64,000 nt of DNA, taken from assembly GCA_030549495.1 (NCBI GenBank), contig JAUIRK010000993.1:248001-312000 (forward strand), in the 5' to 3' direction. The notes beneath the pieces are model-generated. The model did no database searches, was not told where the DNA came from, and saw only the letters and a program-made list of their open reading frames with translations. The stretch is from Nectonema munidae. Its lineage: Eukaryota > Nematomorpha > Nectonematoida > Nectonematidae. The stretch's first letter is position 1, and the number at the start of each line of letters is the position of its first letter. The translations under genes were made by a program, and so were the position numbers. Shown one piece after another: positions 1 through 13,900 of this stretch.

Positions 1-1130
1 ACGGTGGTAGGCAAGGTCATTAAAATCCTAACAATGCCGAAATTGACTTATGGAAACACCATTTTGGGATGCGTTCCCTCAACTTGGACCAACAAAATAG
101 ACGACCTCGTGTATAAACTTTTTAGGACTGTTTATGGCAACCCTTTCACTATTGCTCATAGCATCGACCTCCTTTTCATGGTTCCAGAAAAGGTTGGAGA
201 AATTAAATAAAAAGTTTATTGAAAAACTAAGGACACACAAGCATTGCCCACAATTATGCCAAGCTTGGGAGCTCACGCAAACCCATGCTGAAGCGTTCTT
301 GGGGGTATATGCTAAAAAAAAGGGAAAAATTATCCTAGGTGAAAAATTACCCATATACAATAGCCCCCAAGCAATAGGGAAATCTGCGTTCTGCGATATA
401 GTTCTGTTTTTTCTGAGTTCTAGATCCGCCTACTTAAATTTAGGATTGGCACAAGGTATGAGTCCCAAAACAGTTTCATGTTACGAGCTAGGTTAGGCAG
501 GTATCTGGCCTCTGTATGAGTTTGCCTGTAGGACCGTCTATACATTCCAAGTTTAAAACATATATCCTAAGGACAACATTTAGGGATAGAGTCAAATTAC
601 AGGGGTAGATTGTTCCTAACCTAGCATGCTCTAAATTATGTATATCTTTATTAACCGCTATAACATGTATCAAATAATATTTATTAATAATATATAAGAT
701 ATTGCATGCCTTCAAACGCTTCTATTTTTGTAGATATACCTTTTATAATCATATTCTTTTATTTAGGAACAAGATACATTCCGTCGTGCCGGTTTTTTAT
801 CCTGGTTTTCTTCCTCTGAAGAATTCAAAGTTTTTTACGGTTAGGTAGTGCTCTAGCGACCCGATTCTACGTGGTTAGTAATCAAGCTATCACTAGACAA
901 TAAGTTTGTTTCCCAAATTGTTAGCGTTCGCGTTAGGATAGTATCGATCACTCAGCTGTATTTGTAACATAAATTCTTGTAAAATAATATATATAACAAG
1001 GTATAGCTATGCAGTAACAAGGGTCGGTAGGCGTTTAGCGGGATGGAAAGTCCAGGTAGACCTGGACTCAGCATTCCGGGCGGGCGACGATATCCGAAAG
1101 GATTGGTGCGAACGCCACAAACAACTTAAC
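1..1130 (+). mobile_element. LINE (non-LTR retrotransposon) 3' end: reverse-transcriptase C-terminal remnant plus 3' UTR
   Basis: Bases 4-210 translate to a reverse-transcriptase thumb-like piece (KLTYGNTILGCVPSTW, then KIDDLVYKLFRTVYG). The reading then moves from frame 1 to frame 2 near base 190-210, where KKFIEKLRTHKHCPQL and an Ala/Lys-rich tail run to base 496. The coding remnant therefore carries at least one frameshift and lacks everything N-terminal, because the window starts inside it. Bases 500-1130 are non-coding and end in a block of higher GC than the flanks, with an 18-base self-complementary segment at 1050-1067. That block reads like a structured LINE 3' UTR. The clade cannot be named from this fragment. 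It lies upstream of the first visible neto exon, so it is probably intronic or 5' flanking. Confidence 0.55.
1050..1067. repeat. Perfect 18-base palindrome in the LINE 3' region
   Basis: GTCCAGGTAGACCTGGAC reads the same on both strands, apart from the central two bases. It sits in a locally GC-rich stretch (about 1015-1110). In RNA it would fold as a short stem-loop, a plausible recognition structure for the element's own reverse transcriptase. That role is inferred. Confidence 0.5.
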
Positions 1131-1730
1131 TTAACTAGTTGAATAATTTAAAAGCATTTTTTATTAAAGATAAACATTAAAAATTATATATTTTTTAAAA
1201 AATTTGTGATGCTGACTTATTTTAGTTTTGATCTTTTTTTGTTCACACCAGCCAGAACATACTTCAGACAAATCTTTGTTTTCTTCACAAAATTTAATCT
1301 TGCCAGTTAAATGAGAACACATTTCTTTTATAGATGTTAGAGGTTCTGTATCAGAATCAAAAACCTGAACATCAAACATGCTTTGGCATTTTCCAATTAT
1401 ATTAGATCAATTTAAATGTTAGAAAACAATTTTACTATTTGGATTAGATGTAAATGAATATGCAAACGGGTTTACAAATGATTAAACAATGACTTGTTTT
1501 ACTTTTTACACAAGTACTTTAGTGAATTAGTGAACTGGCCCATATGGTATTATTACTAAAACCCACAAATGACAAATCTGCCGTTGCATTCATCATAAAT
1601 TCTAGCCAGTGCATACTGCTAACTTTACATTGAGACTTAGTGTATGATAATCACTTTCATAAGAAAAGTTTCATTTCACAATAATTTGTGATGTCAAATT
1701 CAGAGCCCTCGGGTAATCTTTGTTTTGCAG
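1131..1730. other. AT-rich stretch before the first visible neto exon; one small unrecognised minus-strand ORF
   Basis: A 71-codon open frame with an ATG lies on the minus strand at 1379-1164 (begins MFDVQVFDSDTEPL, four cysteines). I recognise no family. It has no visible splice sites or partner exons and may be chance or a transposon scrap. The last bases, ending tgttttgcag at 1730, are a good 3' splice site for the exon that follows. Confidence 0.3.
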
Positions 1731-1947
1731 ACTATGGAATTCCTGGCACGAGAAAGCCGCAACAAGATCAAGACTGCATCTTCGTTTTCAACAGCAACAG
1801 TTCAAAAAGCGGAGTCTTCAACTCCCCACGCTACCCCGGCTTCACCCCACCCAACATCCACTGCTCCTACCTCTTCAACGCCGTCAACAACGAACTCATT
1901 CGCTTCGCATTTCGCCACTTCGGACTAGAAGGAAACGTTGAACATGG
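1731..1947 (+). CDS. neto: neto exon a: first half of CUB1
   Basis: Acceptor tgttttgcag ends at 1730 and donor gtaagt begins at 1948. The exon enters in phase 1 and leaves in phase 2. It encodes YGIPGTRKPQQDQDCIF, then KSGVFNSPRYPGFTPP, the standard CUB opening (Cys, then a G-x-x-x-SPxYP block), then NNELIRFAFRHFGLEG. It is much more GC-rich than the surrounding intron (many C-ending codons), which supports it as a real exon. There is no plausible start methionine in this exon. Confidence 0.8.
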
Positions 1948-4900
1948 GTAAGTTAAATGCGTGTCATTCTTTCACAAACTCTATTCTGTTTAAAAATTCC
2001 TTGATTTATCTTATAAACACCCTAAAACTAAAGAAGTTGGCTCAACAGTCTTCAAGTATGACAATCAAAACAAAGTCCCAATCATTATTTTAATATGTTC
2101 CTAAAAAATAATCTGTTTATCTTTTATCAAGTAATTTGTATGCTTCTGATTTTAACAATTGCAAGAACAAACCAGAAATGATAAACTTCTACAATAAAAC
2201 CAAAATGGGTGTCGCCTTTGATAGATAAGAATATAGAAAAATATACAGTTAGAAGAAGAGTCTGCTGGTCATTAGTAATTTTTTTCAACATACTTGATGT
2301 AGCATGTTTTATCTTTAAATAATTGGAAGGAAAAAGTTCAAGCAGTTTATGGAGTTTAAACTAATGTGTAGAATAATATCGGAGTTTGGAAAATACAATA
2401 TATAAGTTACAGATGAAGAAATCAAAAATTTTAATGTAAAAAAAATTTGTACTAAAAGATAAAATTATAATGGAAAAAATAATTTATAAATAAATTCAAA
2501 ATGAAAAAGGACGAATTCAAAGTGAAAATGGTATATTGCAAAATTTTAACCAAGTATGGTATAAAATAAGAGTATTTATATGTGTTTTTTCGTAAAAAAA
2601 AATAAAAAAAGTAAGAAAATTATTTTGAAATATTTGTATTCATATAAAAACATTTCCAGCATGTTTGTTTTTATTGCTTCAAAATTATGTAACTAAAATT
2701 TGTGTGCAAATTAAAATGAGCAGTTTGTATTTTTGATTCTTAGCCTACTTTTTTATGTTATACATTTCTTAGTGTTTGTATGTGATTTTTTTATTTATTC
2801 TTAGATAAAAATTCTTACAAAATTTTTCCTCCAATGCGCAAAAAAGTGATGCCGCTCTAAATAAGAGAAAAAATATTCAATAAATTTATTTAGGATTTTG
2901 ACACTCTTGTCTATTTGAAGATTTCTATTTTTAATATAAAAAATCAAACAGCTTTTTTCTCTTTTTGTGTAGTCTAGTGTAGTGATGACAGAATTGTGTT
3001 CATAATTGGCATCGTAACCATTGTAAAAATTTAGCCGTAATTTATTGATAAATTCAACTACCCCGTATTTACACCGTCACCTTTACGTAGAATTTTGTTT
3101 AGGTTTTATAAGTTTAAGCTCTACAAACATTTTTCTTTCGTATTTACAAGCGAAATTAATTGTGAACTGGGATAAAAATGCTTTAGTTTAAAAGAACCTA
3201 GTTGTTCTCACTGCGATTTTAGTCTGAACGTACATGCGGGGGGGGGGGGGGGGAGCAACACCCCACCCCCTCAATGTGATTTCAAGGAGAGTAAAAGAGT
3301 CTTTCGCTCGACCAATAAATCTTAATTTTTAAATTTTTATATCATTAAAAAGCTTGTTTGACTTGTGAGTAGACTTTCTATATTGCTTGTCGCTGAGGAA
3401 AAATCTTCAAATGGATAAATTCATTATTTTTTTGTTGTTTTGAATAAATCCAATTCAATCTCAAAATTCATTTAGAATTCAATGAAATGAAAATTATGGA
3501 AAATGACACATTTAAATTTAGACTCGAAAAACAGAGAACCTTAAATTATTTTGAAAAAAATTTCGGTAATCATATCGATTAACTTTTTCAATGAAAGATC
3601 AAACGCATATTCATTAATCCAGTTGAATTTGATATGGCCGAAAATGTCTTTGTTTATAAATGTTATTTCGTTAAAATATCTCCAGAAAGAGCCTTTTACA
3701 CTGTCTATTTCTCGAACTTTCAAAAAGTAGAGTGCTTTTTGCATCTAGAGACCCTCGTTGTGTTGATAATATTTGTTGGTAATGATAATATTTGTTTTTG
3801 AGCTATGAAAAAAAAATTTATAATGAGTTGCCGGATTGAACGAAAAACTTTTACCTTGCCTAAGTGTAGTCTAGCCAGTGAAATACGGTGCAAGACAAAA
3901 TATAACAAATGTTACTTTTTATTTTAGATGCAAGGAATCATACTTGGACTTCTATAGTATAGTGAATGGAAAAACTGTGCTTTCAAGAAGAGCTTGTGGC
4001 CACGTCACTCCGTATCCCTTTTTGTCAGAATTTTCTGTGAAAACCGCTAAAGTTGTTTTCCACACTGGTTCATTCGTAAGTATATTCATCACATATTGAC
4101 AACACTCAGTAGCGCGGAATTTTTTTAATCATTCAAATTTGGATCTTCAATTTTAAATTAAATGCTTTAGCTTTGCTTTTGTAACAACTTTTTATAAATC
4201 AAATTTTATAATAAAAAAAAGTTTTTTTATAAAAACAAATTTTATGAAAAATATTTTAAGTTTAAAAAATTTAAATCAATATAAACAAATAGTTATAAAT
4301 TTTATACAGATCACTAATCCGGAATCTTGGGACTTAAAATGCCCAAAATAAAAAACAATAAAACACTAATTTTTTCTGCTTTCAATTTTATAGAGTTCAA
4401 AACTTTTTTTCAAAAGTTTTTGTAAAAATAAGAGTAATTTTCATTTTTTAAGCTAGGTAGGTTTAAAATGACAATCCGTGCGAAAAAAAGAATGAAAATG
4501 AGAGAAAATCTTCGGTATAAACTGACTCTTTTACAATGATCATTATTGAATCTTCTTTTTGAATTTCTTCTCTGTAAAAGAAATTAATATTTTCTAATTT
4601 TTTTCCGAAGATTACATAAAAAATAGAATAAGGAATTTTTTCATATCTAAAAAATGATAATGTTTATGTGAAATATTCTAAGGAGCAAAAATTTAGTTTT
4701 TTTCTTTTTAGATTCGATTTCCTTATTGTACTCCTCTAATAGCCTAAAACCGAAGTCTTCTCCACATTCACCATAGAGCTTAAAACTACATAATATTGAC
4801 AAAATTTATCCTTCAAAACTTTTCCGTCAACTGGTACTTGAGCGACCTAGTCTGCTCAAAACTCAAGCAAAATCTAAAATATAATGACAACTGAAAGGGA

Positions 4901-7900
4901 AAATATAAGAAAAAGTAATTTTCAGTATTGATTGTGTAAAATTTGCAGAACACTTAATTAAACCTGTCGTTTGATTAAAAATGGATATTCTTGAAAAAGT
5001 TTGTCAACTGCCATTTCCTGCAAATCACCTTCTTTTCTTCTTTTAGGAAACGTTAATTTCATTTAAAAATCAATAATAATAATTGAATAATTTTTTCTTC
5101 TAAATTATTCAATAAATGAATTAAATAAATAATAATCGTTTCTAATGTTTCTCTCCTTTTCTCTTTCATACATCATACCTTATTGGCAGCTAGTGTTTCT
5201 CTCTCTCTTTCTCGCATCATTTCCTTGACAAATTAAATCTCCAACCATAAGAAGAAGATATCTTGAAAGAGTCCAAGCTTGAGCTGCTGTTTGTTTAACT
5301 TTCACTTTGGAAAAAAAAATAAATAGAATTATTATTCTATTTATTGGTGTTTCATTTTAAAACCAATAATAGAATAATTTTTTCTGTCTTTTTATATTCA
5401 TGTTTGGGCCATTCTTGATGATTCAAAATACTTAAAGCATCCTCTGAAGCTGGATTAACAGGAAGAAAATTGTTAGTTCATACTTTTCAATTTCAGTAGT
5501 TCTTGTTTTACGCTGACTAGAATTTCTTTTTCTTTGAATAATTTCAGGCAAATATTCGTTCATATGCTTACGCTCATTCCGCCATTTTTGTTTGAAATTT
5601 TCTTTCCAAATGAACTTTAATAAAAAAACTATTTACTTTAGGAGATGATAGACATCATTCAGATTCTTTTTGGATATACGGGAAACTTTCAAAAAGCGAT
5701 TCTACAACTTGTAATTACATATCAGAAATCGGATATATATAAAAATTGGAAACTTCATAAATAATACTTTATGCATAACAAATGTTACAATCCATTTAAA
5801 TATTGACTAAAATGGCTATATATTCAGTCCAGTAGTTCCTTCATTTAAAAGCTTCGATTTTAAGTCCCCTTGGAAATTCTCAGTATGTATTCTTATTTTT
5901 TGGCCAATTTAATTTGAAAAGGTTGCTTTTCATCTTGATTCCAGCATCCGATTGAAGAAAAACTTGAAATATATGATAAAGAAGATGAGGTCAAATCGAT
6001 TGAAATTAGTTGTGTTTGTATTTCAACTATTTTCTATTTTGCAATTTTTTCAGTTAAAGAAAGAAAAGATGATTCACCAAGATCGATATAGTCATCCACA
6101 TCTGAATCCAAATATTTGAATGAAAAATTTACAATTGCTATTGACTCTTTCACTTTACTTCTTAGACTTTCAATAGTCAGAGAGATAGCGAGAGAAAATA
6201 CTTTATTTGAAGACACTTTATAATAAAAATAAACATAAATTGTATATACATATCGGTTTATGTTAAAAAATTGATGATAATTTGTAACTATATAGGTATT
6301 TAAATGGAGGAAATAGTAGTAAAGTGAGCATGTAGAGCAGGGATTCCCAATCTGGGGTACATGTACGACCAGTGGTACATCTACACTCTTAAGGGGGTAC
6401 ATTTAGTTTGAGAAAAACACTAGGGTTTATTTGAATGAAGGCAGAACGGTTGTATGAGATTGTCACGAAGTGGGAAAAGGCAAGAAGATTAATATTATTA
6501 CAACCTGTTAATGTCAAACGTATCAGATACTATACGTTTCTAATGTTTCTCTCTTTCATACGTCATACATTATTGACAGCTAGCGTCTCTTCTTTCTCTC
6601 ATCTTCTCCTTGCCAAATTAAATCTCCAATCATAAGAAGATATCTGGAAAGCTTGAGCTGCTGTTTGTTTAACTTTCACTATTTTTGGAATTAGTGAATG
6701 TCAACCTTTTATTCGATACAACTACCTGTTTGAATTTAAAGTTAAAATTCTTTGATTCAACCTTTGCAAAGTAAAATATTCATTTTGTATCAAAAAAATT
6801 TAAAATATCTTCAATAAGATAGCACATCGCACCTTCGAATAGATCGTGAGGTACATCCGAAGGCAGCCCATCTACAACATTGAAAAATTTGAATTGATTC
6901 AATGGAAAATTACATTTTAATCCATATAAGTTGGACAAACTTGAAACATCTTTTAAGTTATTTGCTGGTCTTTGTACATTTCTTTGGTTCTCATATAAAA
7001 ATTATTACAAACCATCTTTGTTTTTGTCAAACTAGAGTCCGAAAAGCAAAAACGACAAAAATCTATTTGAATTAAAGGATTTGATAAAACCACTAAGTGG
7101 GTTAGATGCTAGGTTGTCTGCTATAACATAAGAAATAGTAACAAAATACATGATCATTCATTCATTTCATTGATTGTGAATTAACTAATTTTGTTTTACT
7201 CAAAAATAAGATAAAAGAAGAGCGATTTTTTTTTGAAAAGCTGCTCTTTTATCTTCAACTCTATGAGTTGTTTCATTTTTTTGAACACAATTATTCTATC
7301 CATGAGAAAACTCGCCTAGTTATTACTTTCATTGAGCATGTCCAAACTTTAAATTTGTTGAAACTTTTATGTTTCTTTCTGAAGTGCTTAGAACATGCAT
7401 CTATATTTGAATATTTGCTACTACAATTATAAAAAGAGTATCTTATAGTCAATTTCAAAATTTACAATTTTTATCTTAATATAAAAAGGTAAGATACTTA
7501 TATAATTTAAAATCACAACAAAAAATTTAAAAAGTAAAATAAAGTTATCAAAAAAGTTAATCATCATTAAATTTATTCATCAGAAAATTGAAAAAAATCT
7601 TTAAAAGGTTATTATATACTATATAAAAAATAGTTAACAATTATAAGGACTAACCCGAAATGTTAAGAATGATAAAAATAAAATTAAAATTTAATCGGAA
7701 TTATTTTAATTCACAAACATTATAAAATTTTAATACGTTTATCAAGTTTTGCATGTGAATTCATATAATTTACTTTTGAATTTTAATTGTTTGCTTGTTT
7801 AAATTCCAAAAAAGCTTTTTAATTTTCCAAAAATTATTTCTTCACTCGATTTCAGTTATCAATTTTCACCTTATTATGTAGTGTCAACTTTCTCCAATCC

Positions 7901-10900
7901 GATTTTCTATTTCCCAGAGGAAACCTATTTGTCTCAACGATCTACCATTGGGAAAAAGATTACTAATTTTAATTGATTTTCTTTAAACCGAAAAATATTG
8001 TTTACCCGGAAGAATATAATGAATTTTAAAAATAGGAATTCTATTCAATTTCAAAATTTCAATTTTTAAATTCACTTTCTTCACTCAATGGAGAAATGTA
8101 AAAGTTAAAGTATAGAATTAAGGAAGAATATACTACGTTTTGGTAAAGAAGGTATATTTTCCTTATTTATTGGTACTATTTTTATTATTATTATTATTTT
8201 TATTTATTTTACAAAAATTTGAGTGTTTTTAGTTATGTGCTTTAACTTTTATTACAGATTTTTGAAAAGATAATATTCCACCTCAAAAAGTATCAAATGG
8301 GATTATCACAGAATTAAGTTGAAGTAGTGAAAACGGAAGAATTTAATAAGATAGCAAAATATCTCAAAGTGAAGCGCTGAAAGATACATTGACTTATTTG
8401 TTTTTAAATTTTAAGTGTTAAAATTATTATTTTTCATTTAATTAAAATAGGATATTTTGCAAAAACCTTGGCCAAAGTTGCATAAACCAGGATATGTATA
8501 TCTGAATAAAATATTCTGACTGTTTAGTGTAGATAGGACTGACAGTATATATGATACACTAAACTTTTTTTTATTTAGTTGAATACAAAGGGATTTCAGA
8601 GCCTCTACTATTTTGAGCCGTTCATGAAAAATGTTGGGCAATCTTGTTATCGAAACTTTAGTGATCAAATTTTTGGAAAAATTCAAACCCCCAACTTTCC
8701 TTACAAATACCAAGTGTCTCTGGTGTGTGAGTGGTTCATCCATGTTAAGCCGGATCACCTTGTCCAGTTGGAAATTCAGAGGCTTTCTATCGAAGGAAAA
8801 ATTGAAGTGGGATGTTCGGCTGCAAGTTTCTTGATCTGGACAAAACTAGACAGATCACCAACATCTCTTTGTGGAAGTCTTGATGGAATAAAAAAGTTGA
8901 ATTACATTTCATCTACGAATATCATGAGAATCAGGTAGTTTTTTAAGCCATTTTTAAAAAATCTGTAATATAACTAAACACATTCTTTTTGATACCACTA
9001 AAATTAAATAGAGAAATTCCATTTAAATGATAGCATGCAATTTCGCTAGATTTTCTAGAAATTGTTAAGAATGATCATTTGTATTTTCTTATAGGTATGA
9101 GGTGTAGGAGTTTTAAAGAAATGTTGTTGACAGTGCTTTACAAATAAAATAGTGTGTTACCTTGTTGATTCACTCATATTGAATGCATTCAAAGTTATCT
9201 CTGGTTTTCGCAAAGTAGTCAAGTCTTGTTCCTTTGAATTATTTAATAAATGAGAGCTTTTATGAGAATTCTTCAAAACTAAGATATCTTATATTCATTT
9301 ATTTGGAGATTTAGCCTTGAAATGGTTAGAAACCGATGAAACTCAATTGAAAAGGAACGAGGCAAGCATATTTGTAAAAGCCAAAAATAGTAAAACATGG
9401 ATGAAATAATGCTATAAAAATAATTTAATTAAGGAACGATAAATTTTTTATCACTATGGTCTTCAATAGATCAACCACTTTTAAGGAAATTTGATATGAG
9501 ACATACCTCTCTCATTAGTCTCCTCAGTTAGAAAACTTATCAATTAATTTCCTTATTAAAATTAATGACGTCTATAATTTAGGTTTCTTTCTTCGCACAT
9601 TGCCATTGGTGCTTCAGGATTTCAAGCGATATGGACGGAAATCAAAGAAAGTAAATGCAGCTCATCATTTAATTTTCTCAATGTTGACGCGACTAATTTC
9701 TCTTTTTCCTTTATTCCAATTAGATGTGAATGGAAAGTGTCCGATCCACATGTTTTTCTGCGAAATCAACAAGCACTGCATTGACAAAAGTTTAATATGC
9801 AATGGTGTCATCAACTGTGGCGCAAAGGACAATAGTGATGAACTCAAATGTACAACTTTCCCACTTTCAAACCATTTCATGTTGTTGACAAATTTTCCCA
9901 CTTTCAACACTATGCTGTTTTAGCGCTGACAAAATCAAATATCAATTATACTTTTTAGAGTATGGTCATTCACAATTTATGTCAATCAAAGACTCGGAGA
10001 GGGGGCGTTGATAAGTTTACAAATGAAGAATTTGTAAACTAAATAAATAGTCAAAAGTTGACAGTGGGGGAAGAGGGAGGGGGGGGGGGGTTAGAATGGG
10101 TTAAAATTAAGCAAAATGAAGGTTGACGTCAATTGTGTATTAGACTCCTTATTACGCTATTTTTAACTATTTTTGTGCAATATATACGTTGTATATACAA
10201 GCTCGTAGGCAGAAATTTTTTTATATAGGATATTGCGATCAGAGTACCTAATTCTTTATATCTTTTATCCGCAGTATCTTTGAATTGGCCTTAGATTCAT
10301 CAAAATTAACAAAATAATATTAATTACTCTTAAATATTTTTTAAATTTTATTATAATTATTATTAATCTGAAAAATTTAGGTGGTCAATTGCCCAATTCC
10401 GTCTCGGCTATAGGCCTGTTTATATATATATCCTTCTTCTTATTGTGTAGTTTATTATTAATACATATGCCTTCGTATGTTTATAAGCAAACGACTACTT
10501 TACTTTTCATGTTCAGTAAGCCTATTTATTGCAGATCGAGCTACAATTTATTGATGACCTTGAACTTGAAATTATAATACCACTAATTCGCTCCTTTGGT
10601 TTAAATCTGAGTTTATAGAAAGGTAACACCTGTTAGTGTATGGAAAATAACTCATGGAAAACTGTATAGTTTAACAACTAATTTAACCAGTTTCATGAAC
10701 GATGCATATTTTTCTTTATCTATGTTATTTACTTTTATCCTTCAAAAAGGATCCTTCCATTCTTTGCATATTTCGAGCACTTCGCAATCATTTATTAACA
10801 CATTATATTCGTAGATAACGATTTTTTAAAATGTGTAGCCTTCTTTTAAATCTTGAAACTTTTTGATCACTTCAATAATAGTAGCTAGTTGTGTAGGATT

Positions 10901-13900
10901 GATAGTCTCACTTAGTTATTTAGTTTGAAAATTCTATGATTACAAAATAGCATTCTCTTAATTTGTTGTAAGAAAGTAGATAAATCAGAAAACTGAAACT
11001 TTTATTCAACAGATATTAAAAGTGTATATTTTACTATGCGCAAACAATATTGTATATAAAAGGCTAATCATACACAAATATGCACTAAGTACCCCTAATG
11101 GGTCAGCGCCCTTCTTGCAAAAAGTTGGGTCCTTCTAAGCAAATTAGTTGTGATACCTAGAAAAGCAAGTAAACTAAATTCATTTTGCTTTAGACAGATA
11201 AAAAAAGCTATTTTTCTTTAGAAAATTGTCTAAATAACAAATTTGGTGTAGAAAGACCAACGCAAAATATAAATTACGTCATTTTTTGATCTTATTAAAA
11301 ATCTCGGGATGAAATTTAATGGTATTTTTTAAATTTAAAGAATAAGCCCATACTTTTTGATCCATTAAGAAAACATCCATGTCTTTCAGCGATTAGGTTA
11401 ATGCAAGTTTATCGAGTCGATTTTGTCCGCAATTACAAAATTGCGGACGTTTGATGTATTAATTTTTTATTTTTAAAACACATTTATTGTTATTTATTCT
11501 ATTTGAAAGCATAGAAATAGATCGAATCCTCATAAATAGGATATTTTTGAACAGCATCGTGCATCTCTCTCGATATACACGCGCTCAAGAAATTTTCTAT
11601 GCTTTTTTGCTTAATTTGTGCGCATCATTTGATAACTTTTCGTTTTTTAGGTGTCCCTCTTTGCAACTCAACACTTTCTTCTATTCCTTCTTCCTCCTCA
11701 TCTTCTTCTTTTCTTTCTGCTTCTTATTTTTCTAAGAACTTCTTTACGCTTTTCTCTTTAATTTCCGTATTCTTCTGCCGCTCAATTCTCTTTTCTTTAT
11801 TTCCCTAATTTTCAACATTCTATTTTAGCAGATGAAATGCCTGTTTTCTGGAATAAATTTTGTTCAATTTAAATTATATATTTAAAATATATTTGTAATG
11901 AAAAAAAACTCTAAAGGTTTCGCTTCCCGTAATTTTATCTTCAAATAATTCCCCTTCGACAAAATACACTATATATCTATGCTATAATAAATAGTACAAA
12001 TCAGTACATAGTACGTGAAAATGATCATTTACATGTTTTTTTGCATAAAAATTTTGTAATACATATAATGTTTGACAGATCCTGACAATTTTGATTGATG
12101 TTTTGAGAAAGCTACCAAAAATTTGCAAAAAATAAGTAACACCAATCAATATAGACTAGAGTATAACTTCGATTTACGAAAACCTTGTCTTGCTAACAAA
12201 TCGGTTTACGGACAGCTTTTGCTAACAAATTTAGACTTAGTTCATGAACGCTTTTTTATTCCCGAATATTTAGGGTAAAACGGTATTTTGAAACGAATTA
12301 AGTTCGCAAACCGAGATTCAACTCTACCTGTAATGCCAATTTGCATGTATTTTTGGTAAAAAGAAGTTTATAAAACTTACAATAAATTTCTGACAGGTCT
12401 TGTCCATAATTTTGATTATATATTCCAGCTCTTTATTAGAATATTGTGAAAATGAAAAATGCTACTTGATTTAGTTTACTTGAAATAAATAGAAAGACGA
12501 GAAATATTTCAGAATGACCTTTTATTTTTATATGTAATTGAATTTTTAGACGGCTACATTTTGCCCCTGTCATTTAAACTCACGAAAAAATCTTTCTTAT
12601 CTTTATATGGTTAGCCCCTTAGATGAAGATATAAATATGGACAAAAGCATTTTATCAAACTATCTTTTACAGGAAAGTTCATGGCTTGAAAAAGATATCT
12701 TTCGCTTAAGAGTTTCTTTTATCACGTATTTTGATGAAAAGGGTTCAAAATAAAATGTCAGTTGTTCTCTCAACAACTCTTTCACATCCAAAAGTTTAAA
12801 ATTTATCCATATTAGAAAATTTTAAATGTAATTTTTGTTCTAAGAAAATTATTAAATCTTTTATTCTGTGAATGAAGGTACTGCAGATTATTGAAAAGAT
12901 TTTAAATTAGAGTTGGTGTTACATCATGGAAAGACAGTCCTATTGTCTAATTAATTTCACATTTTTATCCATCTATCGTATTAAAAAGTGAATCGTTCAT
13001 CACATTTTCTTAAAAAACGTTATTAAATAGATCAATCCTTTTTGATAAATCAATGAAACCTGTAGTTAAACATTTCACCTCGCGTAACTTCATCACCGGA
13101 CAATTTGTCGTGGAAATTTGGTTGAACAATTGTTTCGTCGCGAACGATTCTTTTGCTGCATGAATGCATTGTTAAAAGCAAACAAACATTTTCCCTCTCT
13201 CCCTCTATCTATATATGGATGGAAATTATAATCGTATTATAGAAAGAGAGATTTTAATTCAGAGCATATTAGCAATAAATAAAATGACAAACATTTTTAT
13301 TTGAGGATTGACACTGGTTTTATTAAAATATATTGAAATATATATAAATATTTATAATTAGACTAAAATTATAAAGGTCAGCACTCTTTATATAGTAGCA
13401 ACTACTATATTTTTTCAGTGTCATAAAAAATATTAGTTCCACTTATTAGCTAAACGCTCTTGTGAATCACCAAGGTTTTTCACGTTTAAGTGTAACTAAA
13501 TTATTAACTTAGTATGAAAACTTATTTTCACATGCTAACTAAATTACTAAAGGCTCTTGTCCAAAATTCCACTAATGAATTAGTAAAGTTTTCGTATTTA
13601 AAAGCGTTCCTTCCTTCCAGAATATTCTTTGTGTAATAGCTCTATAATTAAGCAATTACCTCGTTGACTATTTATTTACAATATGAAAAGCATATATCGT
13701 TCAGCTGTTTACCGCTCTTTCGACGAAAAGCTGTTCGACTAAATATCCATTCGACCAATCGTTAAGCTACGATATGTCTGTTTCCACAAACTATACAATG
13801 GCGATGTTCTTTCATCCGCTCATATTTTTATCTACAACCACCCATATGCTTGCATTTTATACACCAAAAATGATGAAAATCCATAACTCGCACAACTGAC

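Larger units (their letters stand above)
4076..8578 (+). other. neto intron carrying old transposon debris
   Basis: A 4.5 kb AT-rich intron. The central part (5135-7000) contains two related transposase-like fragments on the minus strand and a hAT-type terminus, described separately. Bases 4076-5100 and 7150-8578 show nothing recognisable beyond simple A/T-rich sequence. Confidence 0.5.

Noticed and set aside
1037-1070. GGAAAGTCC and a nearby stem resembling part of RNase P RNA
   Set aside because: Only a nine-base likeness, without the conserved P4 region. It lies in the 3' region of a LINE.
5135-6685. LTR pair, because of two direct repeats 1.4 kb apart
   Set aside because: The repeats themselves encode transposase peptide, and nothing between them looks like a retroelement.
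11599-11815. Ser/Phe-rich ORFs in a pyrimidine-rich stretch
   Set aside because: Composition alone opens the frames. No domain and no splice sites.
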